Positions 16,518 to 27,800 of a stretch of 64,000 bases of DNA are shown here, one piece after another (within the stretch, counting starts at the first letter, position 1; each line of letters starts with the position of its first letter). The DNA comes from JAXGYX01 sp040772065 (GTDB taxonomy: Bacteria; Bacillota; Clostridia; Saccharofermentanales; Fastidiosipilaceae), in contig JAXGYX010000001.1 in assembly GCA_040772065.1 (NCBI GenBank), forward strand, positions 1,302,001-1,366,000. Reading direction: 5' to 3'. The position numbers and the translations under genes were made by a program. A model generated the notes under the pieces. The model saw only the letters and a program-made list of their open reading frames with translations. It ran no database searches and was not told where the DNA came from.

Positions 16518-17456
16518 ATGAGCGACTTCACATACGCGTTTAACGCCGTATTTCCTTTATTTGTCTACATGGCTTTGGGGATGATCATCAAAAAGCTCAA
16601 TTGGGCGACCGATCAGACTTTTAACCAAATGAACACCATCACCTTCAAAACATTTTTGCCCATCATGATTTTTGTCAACATCTATCATTCAAGTTTGGAA
16701 GAATTCCCCGGTATCATGACAGTTTTGTATCCCATCGTGGCTATTTCGCTCACCTTCGTCATCGCTTGGTTCTTTGTTGACCGGACCGGCCTTGAATTTC
16801 GAGAAAAAGGTGTTGTGACGCAGGCGATTTTTCGCAGTAATTATGTGCTGTTCGGTGTCCCCCTGGTGCTCGCTTTGATCGATGGCAAGACCACAGGGAT
16901 CACAGAGGTGCTGCTCGCCACCATCATCCCTTTATTCAACGTCTACGCGGTGATCATCCTCTCGTGGTACGGGGGTCAAAAAGTGAATGGAAAAGAAGTC
17001 GTGCGCAAAATCATCACCAATCCATTGATTCTGGCTTCTGTCCTCGGAATCCTCGCTAAATGGATCCACCTCAGTCTGCCCGAACCGCTGGAGTCCTCGC
17101 TCTCCTCTCTTGGCAAAATCGCGACTCCGATGGCGTTGATTATTCTTGGAGCGCAGTTTCGCTTCGCGGACTCCGGAAAGTACGCCCGCAAGTTGGTCAC
17201 CATCTGTTCACTCCGCTTGCTGATCGTGCCGGCCGCTCTTCTCTCAGGCGCGGCGCTGCTGGGGATGCGAGGTGAGGCAATGATCAGTTACCTTCCGCTG
17301 TTTGGCGGCCCGGTTGCTGTTTCTTCGTACACAATGGCCTATCAAATGGGCGCGGACGATCAGCTCGCGGGGCAAATACTGGTCTACACTTCGGCGCTGT
17401 GTCTGCCCGCGCTTTTTATGTTCATTGTCATCTTACGCAAACTTGCGCTGATCTGA
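16518..17456 (+). CDS. AEC-family (auxin efflux carrier-type) permease
   Basis: A 312-residue integral membrane protein with about ten hydrophobic segments in two inverted halves. Family features include the N-terminal FPLFVYMALGMIIKK, the central loop FRSNYVLFGVPLV and the C-terminal LFGGPVAVSSYTMAYQMGAD. Members of this family move small carboxylates such as malate or malonate, or amino-acid-related anions; the substrate here is unknown. AAGGAAGAG serves as ribosome binding site. It is divergent from the sigma factor operon. Confidence 0.88.
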   Translation: MSDFTYAFNAVFPLFVYMALGMIIKKLNWATDQTFNQMNTITFKTFLPIMIFVNIYHSSLEEFPGIMTVLYPIVAISLTFVIAWFFVDRTGLEFREKGVVTQAIFRSNYVLFGVPLVLALIDGKTTGITEVLLATIIPLFNVYAVIILSWYGGQKVNGKEVVRKIITNPLILASVLGILAKWIHLSLPEPLESSLSSLGKIATPMALIILGAQFRFADSGKYARKLVTICSLRLLIVPAALLSGAALLGMRGEAMISYLPLFGGPVAVSSYTMAYQMGADDQLAGQILVYTSALCLPALFMFIVILRKLALI

Positions 17457-17543
17457 TTGACGACACCCAATTATCGGAACAGCCCGATCACCCCTTAATC
17501 GCACGTAAAGCACTGGAATCAGGGTCTTTCAGACGAATGAGGT

Positions 17544-17572
17544 TTGACATGGAAAGGTAATAAATGCATAAT
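17544..17572 (+). promoter_or_regulatory. Promoter of the HU gene
   Basis: TTGACA (17544-17549) and CATAAT (17567-17572) lie 17 bases apart, about 32 bases upstream of the HU start codon. Confidence 0.7.
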
Positions 17573-17603
17573 ATGTGCTGATACAAAACAAGGAGGAACT
17601 CTT

Positions 17604-17879
17604 ATGAATAAAAGTGTGTTAATCGATTCTGTCGCAATGAAGACAGGGTTGAGTAAAAAAGATAGTGAGGCCGCTGTCAACGCTTTTCTTGACACCGTTA
17701 CCGAGGCGTTGGTCAACGAGGAAAAAGTCGTTTTGGTTGGTTTTGGAACGTTTGAGACAAGAAGCCGGGCGGAACGCATGGGACGCAATCCCAGCACAAA
17801 GGAAGCGATAATGATTCCCGCGTCCAAAGCCCCTGTTTTCAAAGCCGGCAAGGGTCTCAAAGACAAAGTCAACCAATGA
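17604..17879 (+). CDS. hup: HU-family histone-like DNA-binding protein
   Basis: A 91-residue HU protein of standard length. It starts MNKSVLIDSVAMKTGLSKKD and carries the signature VGFGTFETRSRAERMGRNPS, followed by the DNA-intercalating arm region and the KAPVFKAGKGLKD end. AGGAGGAA precedes the ATG at 17604; an upstream in-frame ATG at 17544 lacks such a site and lies on the -35 box. As a dimer it bends and compacts DNA. It is monocistronic with a clear promoter. Confidence 0.95.
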   Translation: MNKSVLIDSVAMKTGLSKKDSEAAVNAFLDTVTEALVNEEKVVLVGFGTFETRSRAERMGRNPSTKEAIMIPASKAPVFKAGKGLKDKVNQ

Positions 17880-17989
17880 GTTTGACCTAATTTTAAAATA
17901 ATTAAAAGAGTTGTCAAAAAAAGTATATGCCTCAAAGTACTGAGCCAATGTTCAACATTCAGGGCGCATATGCGAAAGGACGGCTCTTT

Positions 17990-18571
17990 TTATTGCGACG
18001 ATTTATCCCCACCGTTCTTTTGATTGGTCAACTTCGCAGCTTCCGACCTCAGTTTTCGATGGATCTGATCATTTAAAACTGTCAAGAACTGACCGTTGCT
18101 GAGTTGGACCCCCGCCTGCTTGGTGGCGTAGCGGATCACACGGTCGATCTGCCCGGCTGAGGCGCGATAATATTTGGCGGTTTCCGGATATAGAAATTTA
18201 CTCGCCGGTTTAAGTTTCGTCGGATCACGCGCCAACACTTCCAGAATTTTCCGCAAGTACAGGTAACCTTTCAAATTCTCGGAAATTTTATACTGCGCGA
18301 GAACATCCTCGGCGATCTCGCGCACAGTGTCATCACTGCAATATGGCGCGGAATCAGGCTCGCGCAGCAATGCCGCAAGCTCTTTGATCTGATGTGCCGC
18401 CCGATATGAGTTATCCCGACCATCAATCAAATAATTCACTCTACCCGCGGTGTCCACTACACCAAAATAACCTTGGCGCCGCAGCAGACTCGTCACCTTC
18501 GCCAGCAATTCCCTATCGTTGGCGACCACGAAAAAACCGGTACTGTCCCGATGTTTCTGAGCATGATTCAT
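17990..18571 (-). CDS. Spo0A C-terminal-domain-like regulator without a recognisable phospho-receiver
   Basis: A 193-residue protein. Residues from about 100 to 170 (ISENLKGYLYLRKILEVLAR, then FLYPETAKYYRASAGQIDRV, IRYATKQAG) resemble the Spo0A effector domain, which has 'IPAHIKGYQYLR.AI', 'LYP.IAK.....A.RVERAIRHAI'. The N-terminal 80 residues (FFVVANDRELLAKVTSLLRR, GYFGVVDTAGRVNYLIDGR) look like a degenerate receiver or a small partner domain without the phosphorylated aspartate in its usual context. A GGAGGT site six to eight bases before the ATG at 18571 fixes the start. It lies alone on its strand next to HU. It may regulate developmental or stationary-phase genes; that is inference. Confidence 0.7.
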   Translation of the reverse strand: MNHAQKHRDSTGFFVVANDRELLAKVTSLLRRQGYFGVVDTAGRVNYLIDGRDNSYRAAHQIKELAALLREPDSAPYCSDDTVREIAEDVLAQYKISENLKGYLYLRKILEVLARDPTKLKPASKFLYPETAKYYRASAGQIDRVIRYATKQAGVQLSNGQFLTVLNDQIHRKLRSEAAKLTNQKNGGDKSSQ

Positions 18572-18657
18572 CAATCCACCTCCCATCCACTCCGTAATAA
18601 AAATGTAACATTTCATGTTTGATTCTTTCCACCTGATAAAGTCCTCAAAAGCAGGAA

Positions 18658-18682
18658 AAACTCGACAAAACGTCGAGTTTGG
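18658..18682 (-). terminator. Terminator of the large HTH protein gene
   Basis: A perfect 9-bp inverted repeat AAACTCGAC / GTCGAGTTT with a 5-base loop lies about 50 bases after the stop codon of the minus-strand gene. It is followed on that strand by a T run. Confidence 0.8.
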
Positions 18683-18730
18683 CTCTTTGAATCGATCACA
18701 GAGAACGTCCGAAATGTTATGAAGGGTATC

Positions 18731-20164
18731 TTATTGGTTGATTAAATTTTCGAGGCTTTTAATTAATTCATCCCAAAGTTCCAGATTATATTGCGAACAC
18801 TTGGTCTCCGAGTAGCTGAGCTCATCCATGATCAACCGCTGAATGATGTCATCCATATTCATTCCTTTGATCACATAATTCTTGTCATCATCTTTGTTGT
18901 CCGCCGGGAAATAGAACAAAGCAATTTGTGGCGTGCAAATAATAATCATTTTTGGAAACGAATGATCATAAAACATGAATTTTCTAGGAGAGGATTTTTT
19001 GGCATAGTCATGTGACCGTTTAATGTAATCCAGACGACTTTCCGCCGGAAGGGTCACTCGCTTTGCCAATGGTAAGTTAATTTCGCCTGTTGAGAAAAAA
19101 TCTTCCAATTCATAGGTGGTGAGATAGATATTCCCGTCCCCGTTTAAGATCGCATTATTTAAGCTCAGAATGGCTTCACGAATCAGTGGTTCGGGCTCAG
19201 CATCCTCAAGTTCATCGTCTCTGAAAAGCACGCCGGCATTGGTAAAAAAATAGGTGGAAACGATGTTGTCGGCGAAATACTCGGAAATTCTCCCGGGATT
19301 TTGGATCAGATAATCTCTGACCTCAGCGCGGTTGAAGCTTTGCGCGGAGGTACGATTTTTTAGTACATAGTAATAAAAACGATGGATTAGACCTTTGTTC
19401 GTGACGTGGGTCATACTCAGTGTGCCTTCCGGATGCAGATCGAAAAGAAGAACAAAGTGGTCATTGACCAGCAAGAATTCCTCTGATACGTTTATGTTCG
19501 CACCCCATAATCTCAAATCAGATATTCGATCCAAGTGGCGAAGATACCTCAAAAAATTCGATTTTCGTTTAAGTAGATTCACCTCATACGGCAGATCATC
19601 AAAATAGCCCGGAGCGATAAATTGATTGATTGTGAACCGCCGGCGGTCCTCATTAGGAGCTATTACAGTTTCCTCGGCCCAGTCACGGAGCAATGCGCTC
19701 CCGTAACGAAGTGTGCTGAAAACATCCAATATTTCCGGTTCCATCTTCAGTGCGACGTCCGATAAAATAACGCAAATCATATTGCGGATGCTGTCATATC
19801 CAAAATACGTTTTTGAATAATCGGGAAAATCGACATTTAACTCCTGTTCCTCAGCAAAATCTTTATCTAATGTATATGAGATCGCTTGATTTAAAAAACC
19901 TTGCAGCTCTTCTTTGGATTTGATCTCATAGATCACGGGAAACACTTTTTGCAGTTTTAGATGGCATTGATGGCCATATAACGCGGAAGCCAACGCGCCC
20001 GACGTTTGATTGCAAAATTTCTCTTTTTCCGCAAGTTTTGGTAAGCGCTTGCCGGACAAAATGTTGCTAAGGGTGCTCGGTGAAACAAACAGGCTCATCG
20101 CAAAATCTGTTTTGCTCAGTTCCGCAAGTTCCAATAAATTTTCAAGTAGCTTGCCGGTCAACAA
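18731..20164 (-). CDS. Large HTH-domain protein with uncharacterised C-terminal region
   Basis: About 478 residues. The N-terminal 50-60 residues form an XRE-like helix-turn-helix (LLENLLELAELSKTDFAMSL, then FVSPSTLSNILSGKRLPKLA). The remaining 400 residues match no family I recognise. They are mixed alpha/beta with no transmembrane segment, and the middle part has a run resembling a reporter/sensor fold (LRLWGANINVSEEFLLVNDH). The frame is open to an ATG at 20206, but GGGGGG lies six bases before a TTG at 20164 (with a second TTG following), so that start is preferred. The gene stands alone, with its own terminator, and the palindrome at 20219-20235 lies in its promoter region. It may control the divergent adhesin gene, now separated from it by an IS. 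Confidence 0.7.
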   Translation of the reverse strand: MLTGKLLENLLELAELSKTDFAMSLFVSPSTLSNILSGKRLPKLAEKEKFCNQTSGALASALYGHQCHLKLQKVFPVIYEIKSKEELQGFLNQAISYTLDKDFAEEQELNVDFPDYSKTYFGYDSIRNMICVILSDVALKMEPEILDVFSTLRYGSALLRDWAEETVIAPNEDRRRFTINQFIAPGYFDDLPYEVNLLKRKSNFLRYLRHLDRISDLRLWGANINVSEEFLLVNDHFVLLFDLHPEGTLSMTHVTNKGLIHRFYYYVLKNRTSAQSFNRAEVRDYLIQNPGRISEYFADNIVSTYFFTNAGVLFRDDELEDAEPEPLIREAILSLNNAILNGDGNIYLTTYELEDFFSTGEINLPLAKRVTLPAESRLDYIKRSHDYAKKSSPRKFMFYDHSFPKMIIICTPQIALFYFPADNKDDDKNYVIKGMNMDDIIQRLIMDELSYSETKCSQYNLELWDELIKSLENLINQ

Positions 20165-20218
20165 GGATATCCCCCCTTTCATACATGGAATAAATGATCT
20201 GTTCAACTAATTTAGCGT

Positions 20219-20235
20219 AACATTATCGTAATGTT
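20219..20235. promoter_or_regulatory. Palindromic operator candidate upstream of the HTH gene
   Basis: AACATTA-TCG-TAATGTT is a perfect 7-bp inverted repeat with a 3-base spacer, 55 to 71 bases upstream of the chosen start codon. It could be an autoregulatory site of the XRE-like protein; this is inferred from symmetry and position. Confidence 0.45.
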
Positions 20236-20400
20236 GCAGCGTGTAAGCGTGTATTTTAAAGACTATATATAATATTCAGAGTATATCATGTTCCGATTAA
20301 TCTATTACAAATTCTTATTAAGTGGTTGCGATTGACCTCCTTGTATGATTATAACTATCTGATAATATAAGATATGTAAAATAATAATCGTTTTATTTTA

Positions 20401-21733
20401 GTTAGTGTCAAATTTAGTTCGCAACTTCATAGAACTTCATTACAGCTTATGCGGCTTCTAACACGATTGATTCCAATGATCTGGCACTAAGATAGGCTCG
20501 AGAGCTGGACCAGTCCTCACTGTATTCCAGAAGGTAGATCGAAATCAATCGAACATAAGATTCAGGATTAGGGAAGATTCCAATTACCTTTGTCCTACGC
20601 CGAATCTCTCGATTCAACCGTTCCATAATATTGTTGGAACTGATTTTTCTGCTGTCCAGCGTGGGGAACGCATAAAACGTTAAACTGTCTTCCAGCCCTG
20701 CTTCCAAAATCTCAATTGCTTTTGGAAATCGTTTCTCATATAACTCAGCCAATCTGCGTGCCAGCACAACAGCTTCTTCCATGCTACTGGCCTGCCAGAT
20801 GAGTTTGAGCTGAGCGGCGAAGCGGTCTTTTTCCGCTCTGGAAACATGTACCAGGATATTACGCATAAAATGTACTTTGCAACGTTGCCAGCTGCTGCCG
20901 GGAAAACATTTTCGAATAGCGGCCGTTAAGCCGTTATGAGCATCCGAGACAATTAGTTTTGGCGTTTTCAATCCTCGTTCACGCAAGCTTTGAAAAAGTA
21001 AGCGGTAGCTTTCTTCCGATTCTTCCAACATCGGCTCAATCGCTAGGATCTCACGATGACCGTCCTCTGCGACACCACAGACGATCTGAATCGCCATGCT
21101 GACCACTCGATGATCATAACGAACCTTCTCGTAAAGAGCATCCACCCAAATCACCGGATAGTCCATGGTCAACGCTCGATGGCGAAAAGCCTCTGCTTGC
21201 TCATTTAGCCCTTTCGTCATCTGACTGACCTGGCTTCCGGACAGGCTGTCTATCCCTAGACTTGCTGCCAGCCTTTCCATTTTTCGGGTGGATACGCCCT
21301 GAATATATGCTTCCTGGACCACTTGAATCAGCGCTACCTCGCTGCGTTTGCGTTCCGTCACAAAAAACGGAATGTAACCACCTTTGCGCACTTTTGGAAC
21401 CATTAGATAGCTGGTGCCCATCCTCGTATCGAAGCGGCGTACGCGATATCCGCTGCGGCTGCTAATACGTTCTTCGCTTTGAGCATGTTTCTTTGCGCCA
21501 ATTTGATGGGACACTTCCGCTTCCATCAATTGATTGCAAAGCCATTCCAACATACTGCGCATTGGATCGTCCATTCCCATAAATTGCCAGAGCATTGCTT
21601 CTAGGTTTGTGGTATCTTGATTTTGAGTCATAGTGATTTCTCCTTACACCGATTTGTTTTTTTCCTTAACAATCATTGTAACGAAGTCCTATGACTCTTT
21701 CTTCTAAAGTTGCAAACTTAAATGTACGCTATC
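20401..21733 (-). mobile_element. Intact IS256-family insertion sequence, copy 2
   Basis: A 1333-bp element that appears base-for-base the same as copy 1 at 11460-12792 and lies in the same orientation. It is flanked by a perfect 8-bp direct repeat TTATTTTA (20393-20400 and 21734-21741). The different target duplication from copy 1 shows an independent insertion. It sits in the AT-rich spacer between the HTH gene and the giant adhesin gene. Confidence 0.95.
20447..21631 (-). CDS. IS256-family transposase (copy 2)
   Basis: This 394-residue transposase has the same amino acid sequence as copy 1 and the same intact DDE regions, start and ribosome binding site. No lesion is visible, so both copies are probably able to supply transposase. 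Confidence 0.95.
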   Translation of the reverse strand: MTQNQDTTNLEAMLWQFMGMDDPMRSMLEWLCNQLMEAEVSHQIGAKKHAQSEERISSRSGYRVRRFDTRMGTSYLMVPKVRKGGYIPFFVTERKRSEVALIQVVQEAYIQGVSTRKMERLAASLGIDSLSGSQVSQMTKGLNEQAEAFRHRALTMDYPVIWVDALYEKVRYDHRVVSMAIQIVCGVAEDGHREILAIEPMLEESEESYRLLFQSLRERGLKTPKLIVSDAHNGLTAAIRKCFPGSSWQRCKVHFMRNILVHVSRAEKDRFAAQLKLIWQASSMEEAVVLARRLAELYEKRFPKAIEILEAGLEDSLTFYAFPTLDSRKISSNNIMERLNREIRRRTKVIGIFPNPESYVRLISIYLLEYSEDWSSSRAYLSARSLESIVLEAA

Positions 21734-21817
21734 TTATTTTATCATTTGTAAATTAGTGAGTTATATATTTTAATCATTCAATCCATTTAGAAATATTATC
21801 TTGTGTTTTTTATAAAA

Positions 21818-21846
21818 TTGAATGGTTTTGATTATTAAAGTATATC
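21818..21846 (+). promoter_or_regulatory. Candidate promoter of the giant adhesin gene
   Basis: TTGAAT (21818-21823) and TATATC (21841-21846) are 17 bases apart and would give a leader of about 25 bases before the GGAGG and the ATG at 21879. Each box matches consensus at four of six positions. It lies about 85 bases beyond the IS end, so the insertion did not remove it. Confidence 0.4.
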
Positions 21847-21878
21847 TCGCGCTAGTTATAGAAACTGGAGGAAATTTT

Positions 21879-24800
21879 ATGGAAAGACAACAAAAACATA
21901 GGCTGCTCAGCTGGATATTGGCACTGAGTGTCACACTGAGTTTCTTCGCGTTTCCCCGAAACGCCCATGCCGAAATAGGCACGGTTGTTTCGGAAACGGA
22001 GCAAGCGATCGACACTTTGGCCGACACCGACCCAACATCTGACACAGGCTCGAAACAAACGAATCCATCTCAAACGGGGTCAGTGACTTCGGAAACGATT
22101 CCGTCCGCTTCAAATGAGAATCTGAATAGTTCGGATTTGAATCAGACGGAAACGGGCGACAAATCGGCCGGCCAACAATCGGATCCGACAGAAGTTTCGC
22201 AAGACGCCCCCACTTCCGAATCAACAGAAGTGGTGGCTGAGTCAATTCACACTTCAGCGGATACTGACCCGGATTCATCCGAGGAGAAAGCGACTGAAGA
22301 GGGTGAAAAGCTTAAACCATTCGGCAGAACCGGCATAGCACCAATGGCTTTACTTTATTCAGATGTGCATTTGACTGATGTCTCACTTCGTTTGACAATC
22401 GGAGGGGTTGAGACAACCATCCCCGATGAATCGGAATTCGAATTTGATCCCGACGGAGTGCAGGCGGTTGGCCTGACATATAGTTTCGATATAAGGGATA
22501 CCGAGGACAACCCGTTAGTGGCGGGTGACACATATAGCTTTGATTTGCCAAGCTTTGTGACAATCCCGCAACCGGTTGTCAATCAACCGCTGGCCGGCGC
22601 TGCGGGCTCAACGTTTTCAATCGCGACCGATGGAACTGTGACTGTGACGTTCTCGGAAGAATTCTCAACTTTGGAGCAAAAAGAATTTAAGATTAACCTA
22701 AACGCTGATCTGAACACACAGGTTTTTGAAGATGAGCGCGTGCTGGAAGTCGAAATTCCCTATTCGGAAGAAGACGGCTACTCCGCGGTTCTCGTGGGCA
22801 AGAAAGACAACCTGGATCAGACCGATACCAAGAATGGCTTCACTTATGTCATGAATGGTAGCGACAAAGTTCCAACCGACCATCGCCCGACACACGCGGA
22901 CTGGACAGTTCGGTTCAACGAAGGAATGAATCGTTACAATACAGTATCAATCACAGATCAACTGGTCGGCGAACATTCTTTGGTGGAAAACTCCGTCCAA
23001 GTCTACCGCATTGTACGGAGCGCGAGCGGAGCTGTGATCGGTGAAGAATTGCTATCCGCCACCGATTACACGCTGAGCACGTCCGCTGACGGACTCTCCC
23101 TCTCTCTCAACCGGTCACCTGTTCGTGACACTTATGAGCTTCGTTACACAACTTTGTTGGCTGAGGGCGATCGTGGCACCGGCACAACCATCAACAACAA
23201 AGCCACCATCAATTTGGGCGACGCCGAGACCGAAGTTGAACATCCCCTGGATGTCAATTGGGGCGGCGACAATCCCTCTGTCTCAAAAAGCGGCTCTCTC
23301 AAAAATGGCTCCATCAACGAGATTGACTGGATCGTCGAATACAATTACAACGAAGACGATCTGGGTTTTGACGTCTCACTGAAGGATACTCTGAGCGATG
23401 GCGCAATCGACCCAAGCACGATCATCATCCGCGAAGTGAGCGTCGATCAAAACGGTGTCGCTCAAACTGTAAAGGTATTGTCCTCATCAGACTTCTCTTA
23501 CAGTGATGGCACACAAACCTTGATCATCCCGAATTCACAAGGTAAGGCATACGAGATCAAGTACACATCCACTGTGCCTGATGGAATCAATGGTGATGTC
23601 ACCAACACCGTCCATCACACTCAACAACCGAATATCACGGACAGCGACAGTGTGACCGTGGATACAACCTCAGACGCCTCGAAAACGGGCACTTTGAGTG
23701 TTACCGAGGAAGGAATTCCATATATCCTCTGGACTGTCACGATCAATGAAAAGAATATAAACTTATCCGACATCAGCATGAATGACGTCTTTGATGGCTC
23801 GTTGCTGGTTTTGGACTGGAATTCCTTCACCTTGACGAGAGACGGCGCGGTTGTCGATCCCGGTGATAACTTCTACACCATCAGCGCCTACACCCCCGAA
23901 TCCGGCAATAAAGAGGGATTCACACTCAACATCCCGGCGCCCGGAGACAGCACCTATATATTGACTTATATCACTTACTACACAAACGATGGACTAAATG
24001 CCGACTCAACCGTGAATGCCGCGGACATCTTCTTTGATTATGGAGATGGAGACGGTCCCGGTCCCGGTCCGGACATCCCGGGAGCGTCTGTCGACGCGCC
24101 GCAACCCGGTATTTTTAAATACGGAGAATATTCACCAAGCGAGGACAAGACCAAACAGGAGATCGACTGGTACATCTACTTCAATACGGGTCACGGCAAA
24201 TTGGAGACACCTCGGATTACCGACGTCTTTGATCCGGCCGACCTGGTCATCGTGGATGGCACATTTAGGATCTTTGAAGAGCAAAGTGGTGTTGACCTTG
24301 TAGAAGGCACTGACTATACCTTCACCAAGACAAACGATGGATTCGAAGTTCAGTTTTTAGACGATTCCAAACCGGTGACATACATCATCCGGTATTCAAC
24401 AAATGCCGTTGACACATCAAACGACTCGTCAACCAATACCGCCACTCTGTATTGGCAAGGGCAACCACAATCCGCTGACTACACAGTCGCTAAACGTGAC
24501 CCCGGCATCAGCAAAGATGTGGTGACCGAGACCAAGGAAGATGGCTCAAAAGTCAATCATTGGCAGATCGATTTCAACAATAATCAACATGTCATCTATG
24601 ACTTTGAACTGGTTGACACATTTACACCCTCCGACGTCATGGCGTTCGACATTGTGGTAAAAGAAGGCGGTGTCACGCTCACACCGGTCACGGATTACAC
24701 GTTGGTGGAAAATGTGAATGGCAGCTTCACCATTGAGATGAATCAATTAAAGGCTGTCCCCTATACTCTCACCTATTCCACACCCTATAGCCCGGAAGCC

Positions 24801-27800
24801 GAATTCCATGGCGCCACGAATAAAGTGGACATTGACTACCGCGGTGGATCGGACTCGGCCTCAAAAGACGCGCCACAGCCCGAGATTCTCGTCGACAAGA
24901 AGAGTACCGCGCTTGACAAGACCAGCACACCACGCACGATCAGCTGGCAGATCGATGTCAACATCGACGTCGCCAACGGATACGTTCAGTTGGTGGACGC
25001 CGTGTTGGAGGACACAATCCCGGATGACCAGGCTTATGTGCCGGGTTCATTCAAACTGACCCGTGCGGATTCCGCGGCGGTGGTCTCCACAGCCGATCCA
25101 TCCTTTGATGCCGCAGCGCCCGAAACCTGGTCGATCGATCTGCCAGACGGCCCCTATCCTTACACCGTCACCTTCGACACGCATATCCTGCGCTACCCTT
25201 CAAACGACACAAATCGCAATGATCGGTACCACAACGAAGTGACTTTGACGAATCAGACAAAAAATGAAACGCTGGCCTCAACGGATTCGGCTAGCGCCTA
25301 CCGCGATTATTTCAGCGGTCAGGACAACAACAGTCCAAGTAAAACCGGCGCGCAAAATCCGGATAACGACAACATCGAGTGGTCGGCGACGGTCAACCCC
25401 AAGGGTCTGCCATTGAAGAACGCCTATATCCTCGACACACTTGACATGCAACAAGTTTATATTCGCGACAGCATTGTGATCACCGCGACTGATCCTACCG
25501 ATCCGGCATTTGGACCGGTCACATTGGTCGAAGGCACGCATTACAGCATCGAATTCACAGACGCGACCGCGACCAAGCCCGAACAGTTCAAGATTCAGAT
25601 GAAACAGCACGGTGATCTTCCCAAAGAAGAAGATAACGGTGTCAACTATACCTACACTGTTAAATACGACACCTTCCTTAACGAAGACATCGTCGGCAGA
25701 CGGGAAGTCAGCAATACAATCGCCCTGGTCTCTTTTGATACCGACAAGGTTATCGAAAGATTTCAACGATCTGAGTCAGCCGCGAAATGGTATTACGGTG
25801 GCAGCGGATCGGGTGTCGGCATGGCTTTGAGCCTGGTCAAAAAAGACAAAGACAGCAAGCAACCGATCGAAGGAGTCAAGTTTTCACTTTACTCAGTCAC
25901 CGGCGCGGGCAACACAGAGACACTGATCGCCAACTATGAAACGAGCGTTGACGGCGCCATTGAGGTGCCCGGTCTGCGTGGTGGACGCTATGTTCTGAGA
26001 GAACAGCCCTCCCCGGCGTATCAGGACGTTCCGGACGTCTACTTCAGGCTCGAGAACCGTGGCGTGGGCAAACACAACGTCACGCTAACCGATAACTCGT
26101 GGGCGAATGCCAAGGACTATGACTTCATCGAAGATGGAGAAATGCACATTACTTTCGTAAACGAGAAAAGAAAAATTGATGTCAACATCGACAAGATCTG
26201 GGTTGGCGGACCCGATGAGGCTCGTCCGACCGTGTATTTCCAGCTGTGGAGACAGTATGAAAAAGACGGAGCGCAGATCGACGAGATCGTACCCGATGTC
26301 GACTTCCTTGAACTGGTGGATGGCGTGACCAACGCCGGCTGGAATGGTCTAAACGCTACAGACGATGGCGGAAACTTCTACACCTACTATGTGGTTGAAG
26401 GACTGCTTGAAAATGGCGTGTTTGTGCCCGGTGGACATCCGGACTATGCGACATCAAGCGATCCGATGAATGCCGATGGAACCATCGAAGTCGTCAACAC
26501 CTATATCCCCCGAGTCAGCGTCGGCGACTATGTCTGGGAGGACGTCAACCGCGATGGCTTACAGGACGAGTCAGACATTCCACTCAAAGGCGTTGAACTG
26601 ACCTTGACGGATCAGGACGGCAACCCGGTGACCGACGTGTTCGGCAACTTGGTTGGACCCACAACGACCGACGACAATGGTTTCTATGAATTCACCAATC
26701 TGCCGGTGACCTCGAAAGGCGGTTATTACATCGTGACAGTCACCACACCCGACGGCTACATGCCGACCTTGGCGAACGAAGGCGATGATCCGGCAATGGA
26801 TTCTTCGACCAATTCCGCCAACTCAACCGGGCTGCCGAATGGTGGCGACCACGATCCTACTTTGGACTTTGGTTTTGTCAGACCGTATGTCAGCGTCGGC
26901 GACTATGTCTGGGAGGACGTCAACCGTGACGGCTTACAGGACGAGTCGGACATTCCGCTCAAAGGCGTTGAGCTGACCTTGACGGATCAGGACGGCAACC
27001 CGGTGACCGACGTGTTCGGCAACTTGGTTGGACCCACAACGACCGATGACAATGGCAAGTATGAATTCAACTATCTGCCGGTGACCTCGAAAGGCGGTTA
27101 TTATATCGTGAAGGTCACCACACCGGACGGTTACATCCCAACCTTGGCAAACCAGGGCGATGACCCGGCGGTGGATTCCTCAACAGACTCTGAGCGCTCA
27201 ACCGCGCTGCCCAATCACCTGGACAACGATCCTACTTTGGACTTTGGCTTTGTGAGACCGTATGTCAGCGTCGGCGACTATGTCTGGGAGGACGTCAACC
27301 GCGATGGCTTGCAGGACGATTCAGACATTCCGCTCGAAGGCGTTGAGCTGACCTTGACGGATCAGGACGGCAACCCGGTGACCGACGTGTTCGGTAACTT
27401 GGTTGGACCGACAACGACCGACGAGAACGGCTTCTACGAATTCACCTACCTGCCGGTCACTCCGGAAGGCGGCCACTACATCGTGACGGTCACCACACCG
27501 GACGGCTACATGCCAACCTTGGCGAACGAAGGCGATGATCCGGCGGTGGATTCCTCAACAGACTTTGAACGCTCAACCGAGCTGCCGAACCACTTGGACA
27601 ACGATCCTACTTTGGACTTTGGCTTTGTCAGACCGTATGTTAGCGTCGGCGACTATGTCTGGGAGGACGTCAACCGCGATGGCTTGCAGGACGATTCAGA
27701 CATTCCGCTCAAAGGCGTTGAGCTGACCTTGACGGATCAGGACGGCAACCCGGTGACCGACGTGTTCGGCAACGTGGTTGGACCCACAACGACCGACGAC

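Noticed and set aside
17911..17986. Terminator between HU and the Spo0A-like gene
   Set aside because: The complementary ends (AAAAGAG / CTCTTTT) are about 60 bases apart with mismatches; the structure is too weak to list.
11452..21741. Composite transposon formed by the two identical IS copies
   Set aside because: Each copy has its own, different and perfect 8-bp target duplication, which shows two separate insertions. A composite transposon would carry one duplication at its outer ends only.
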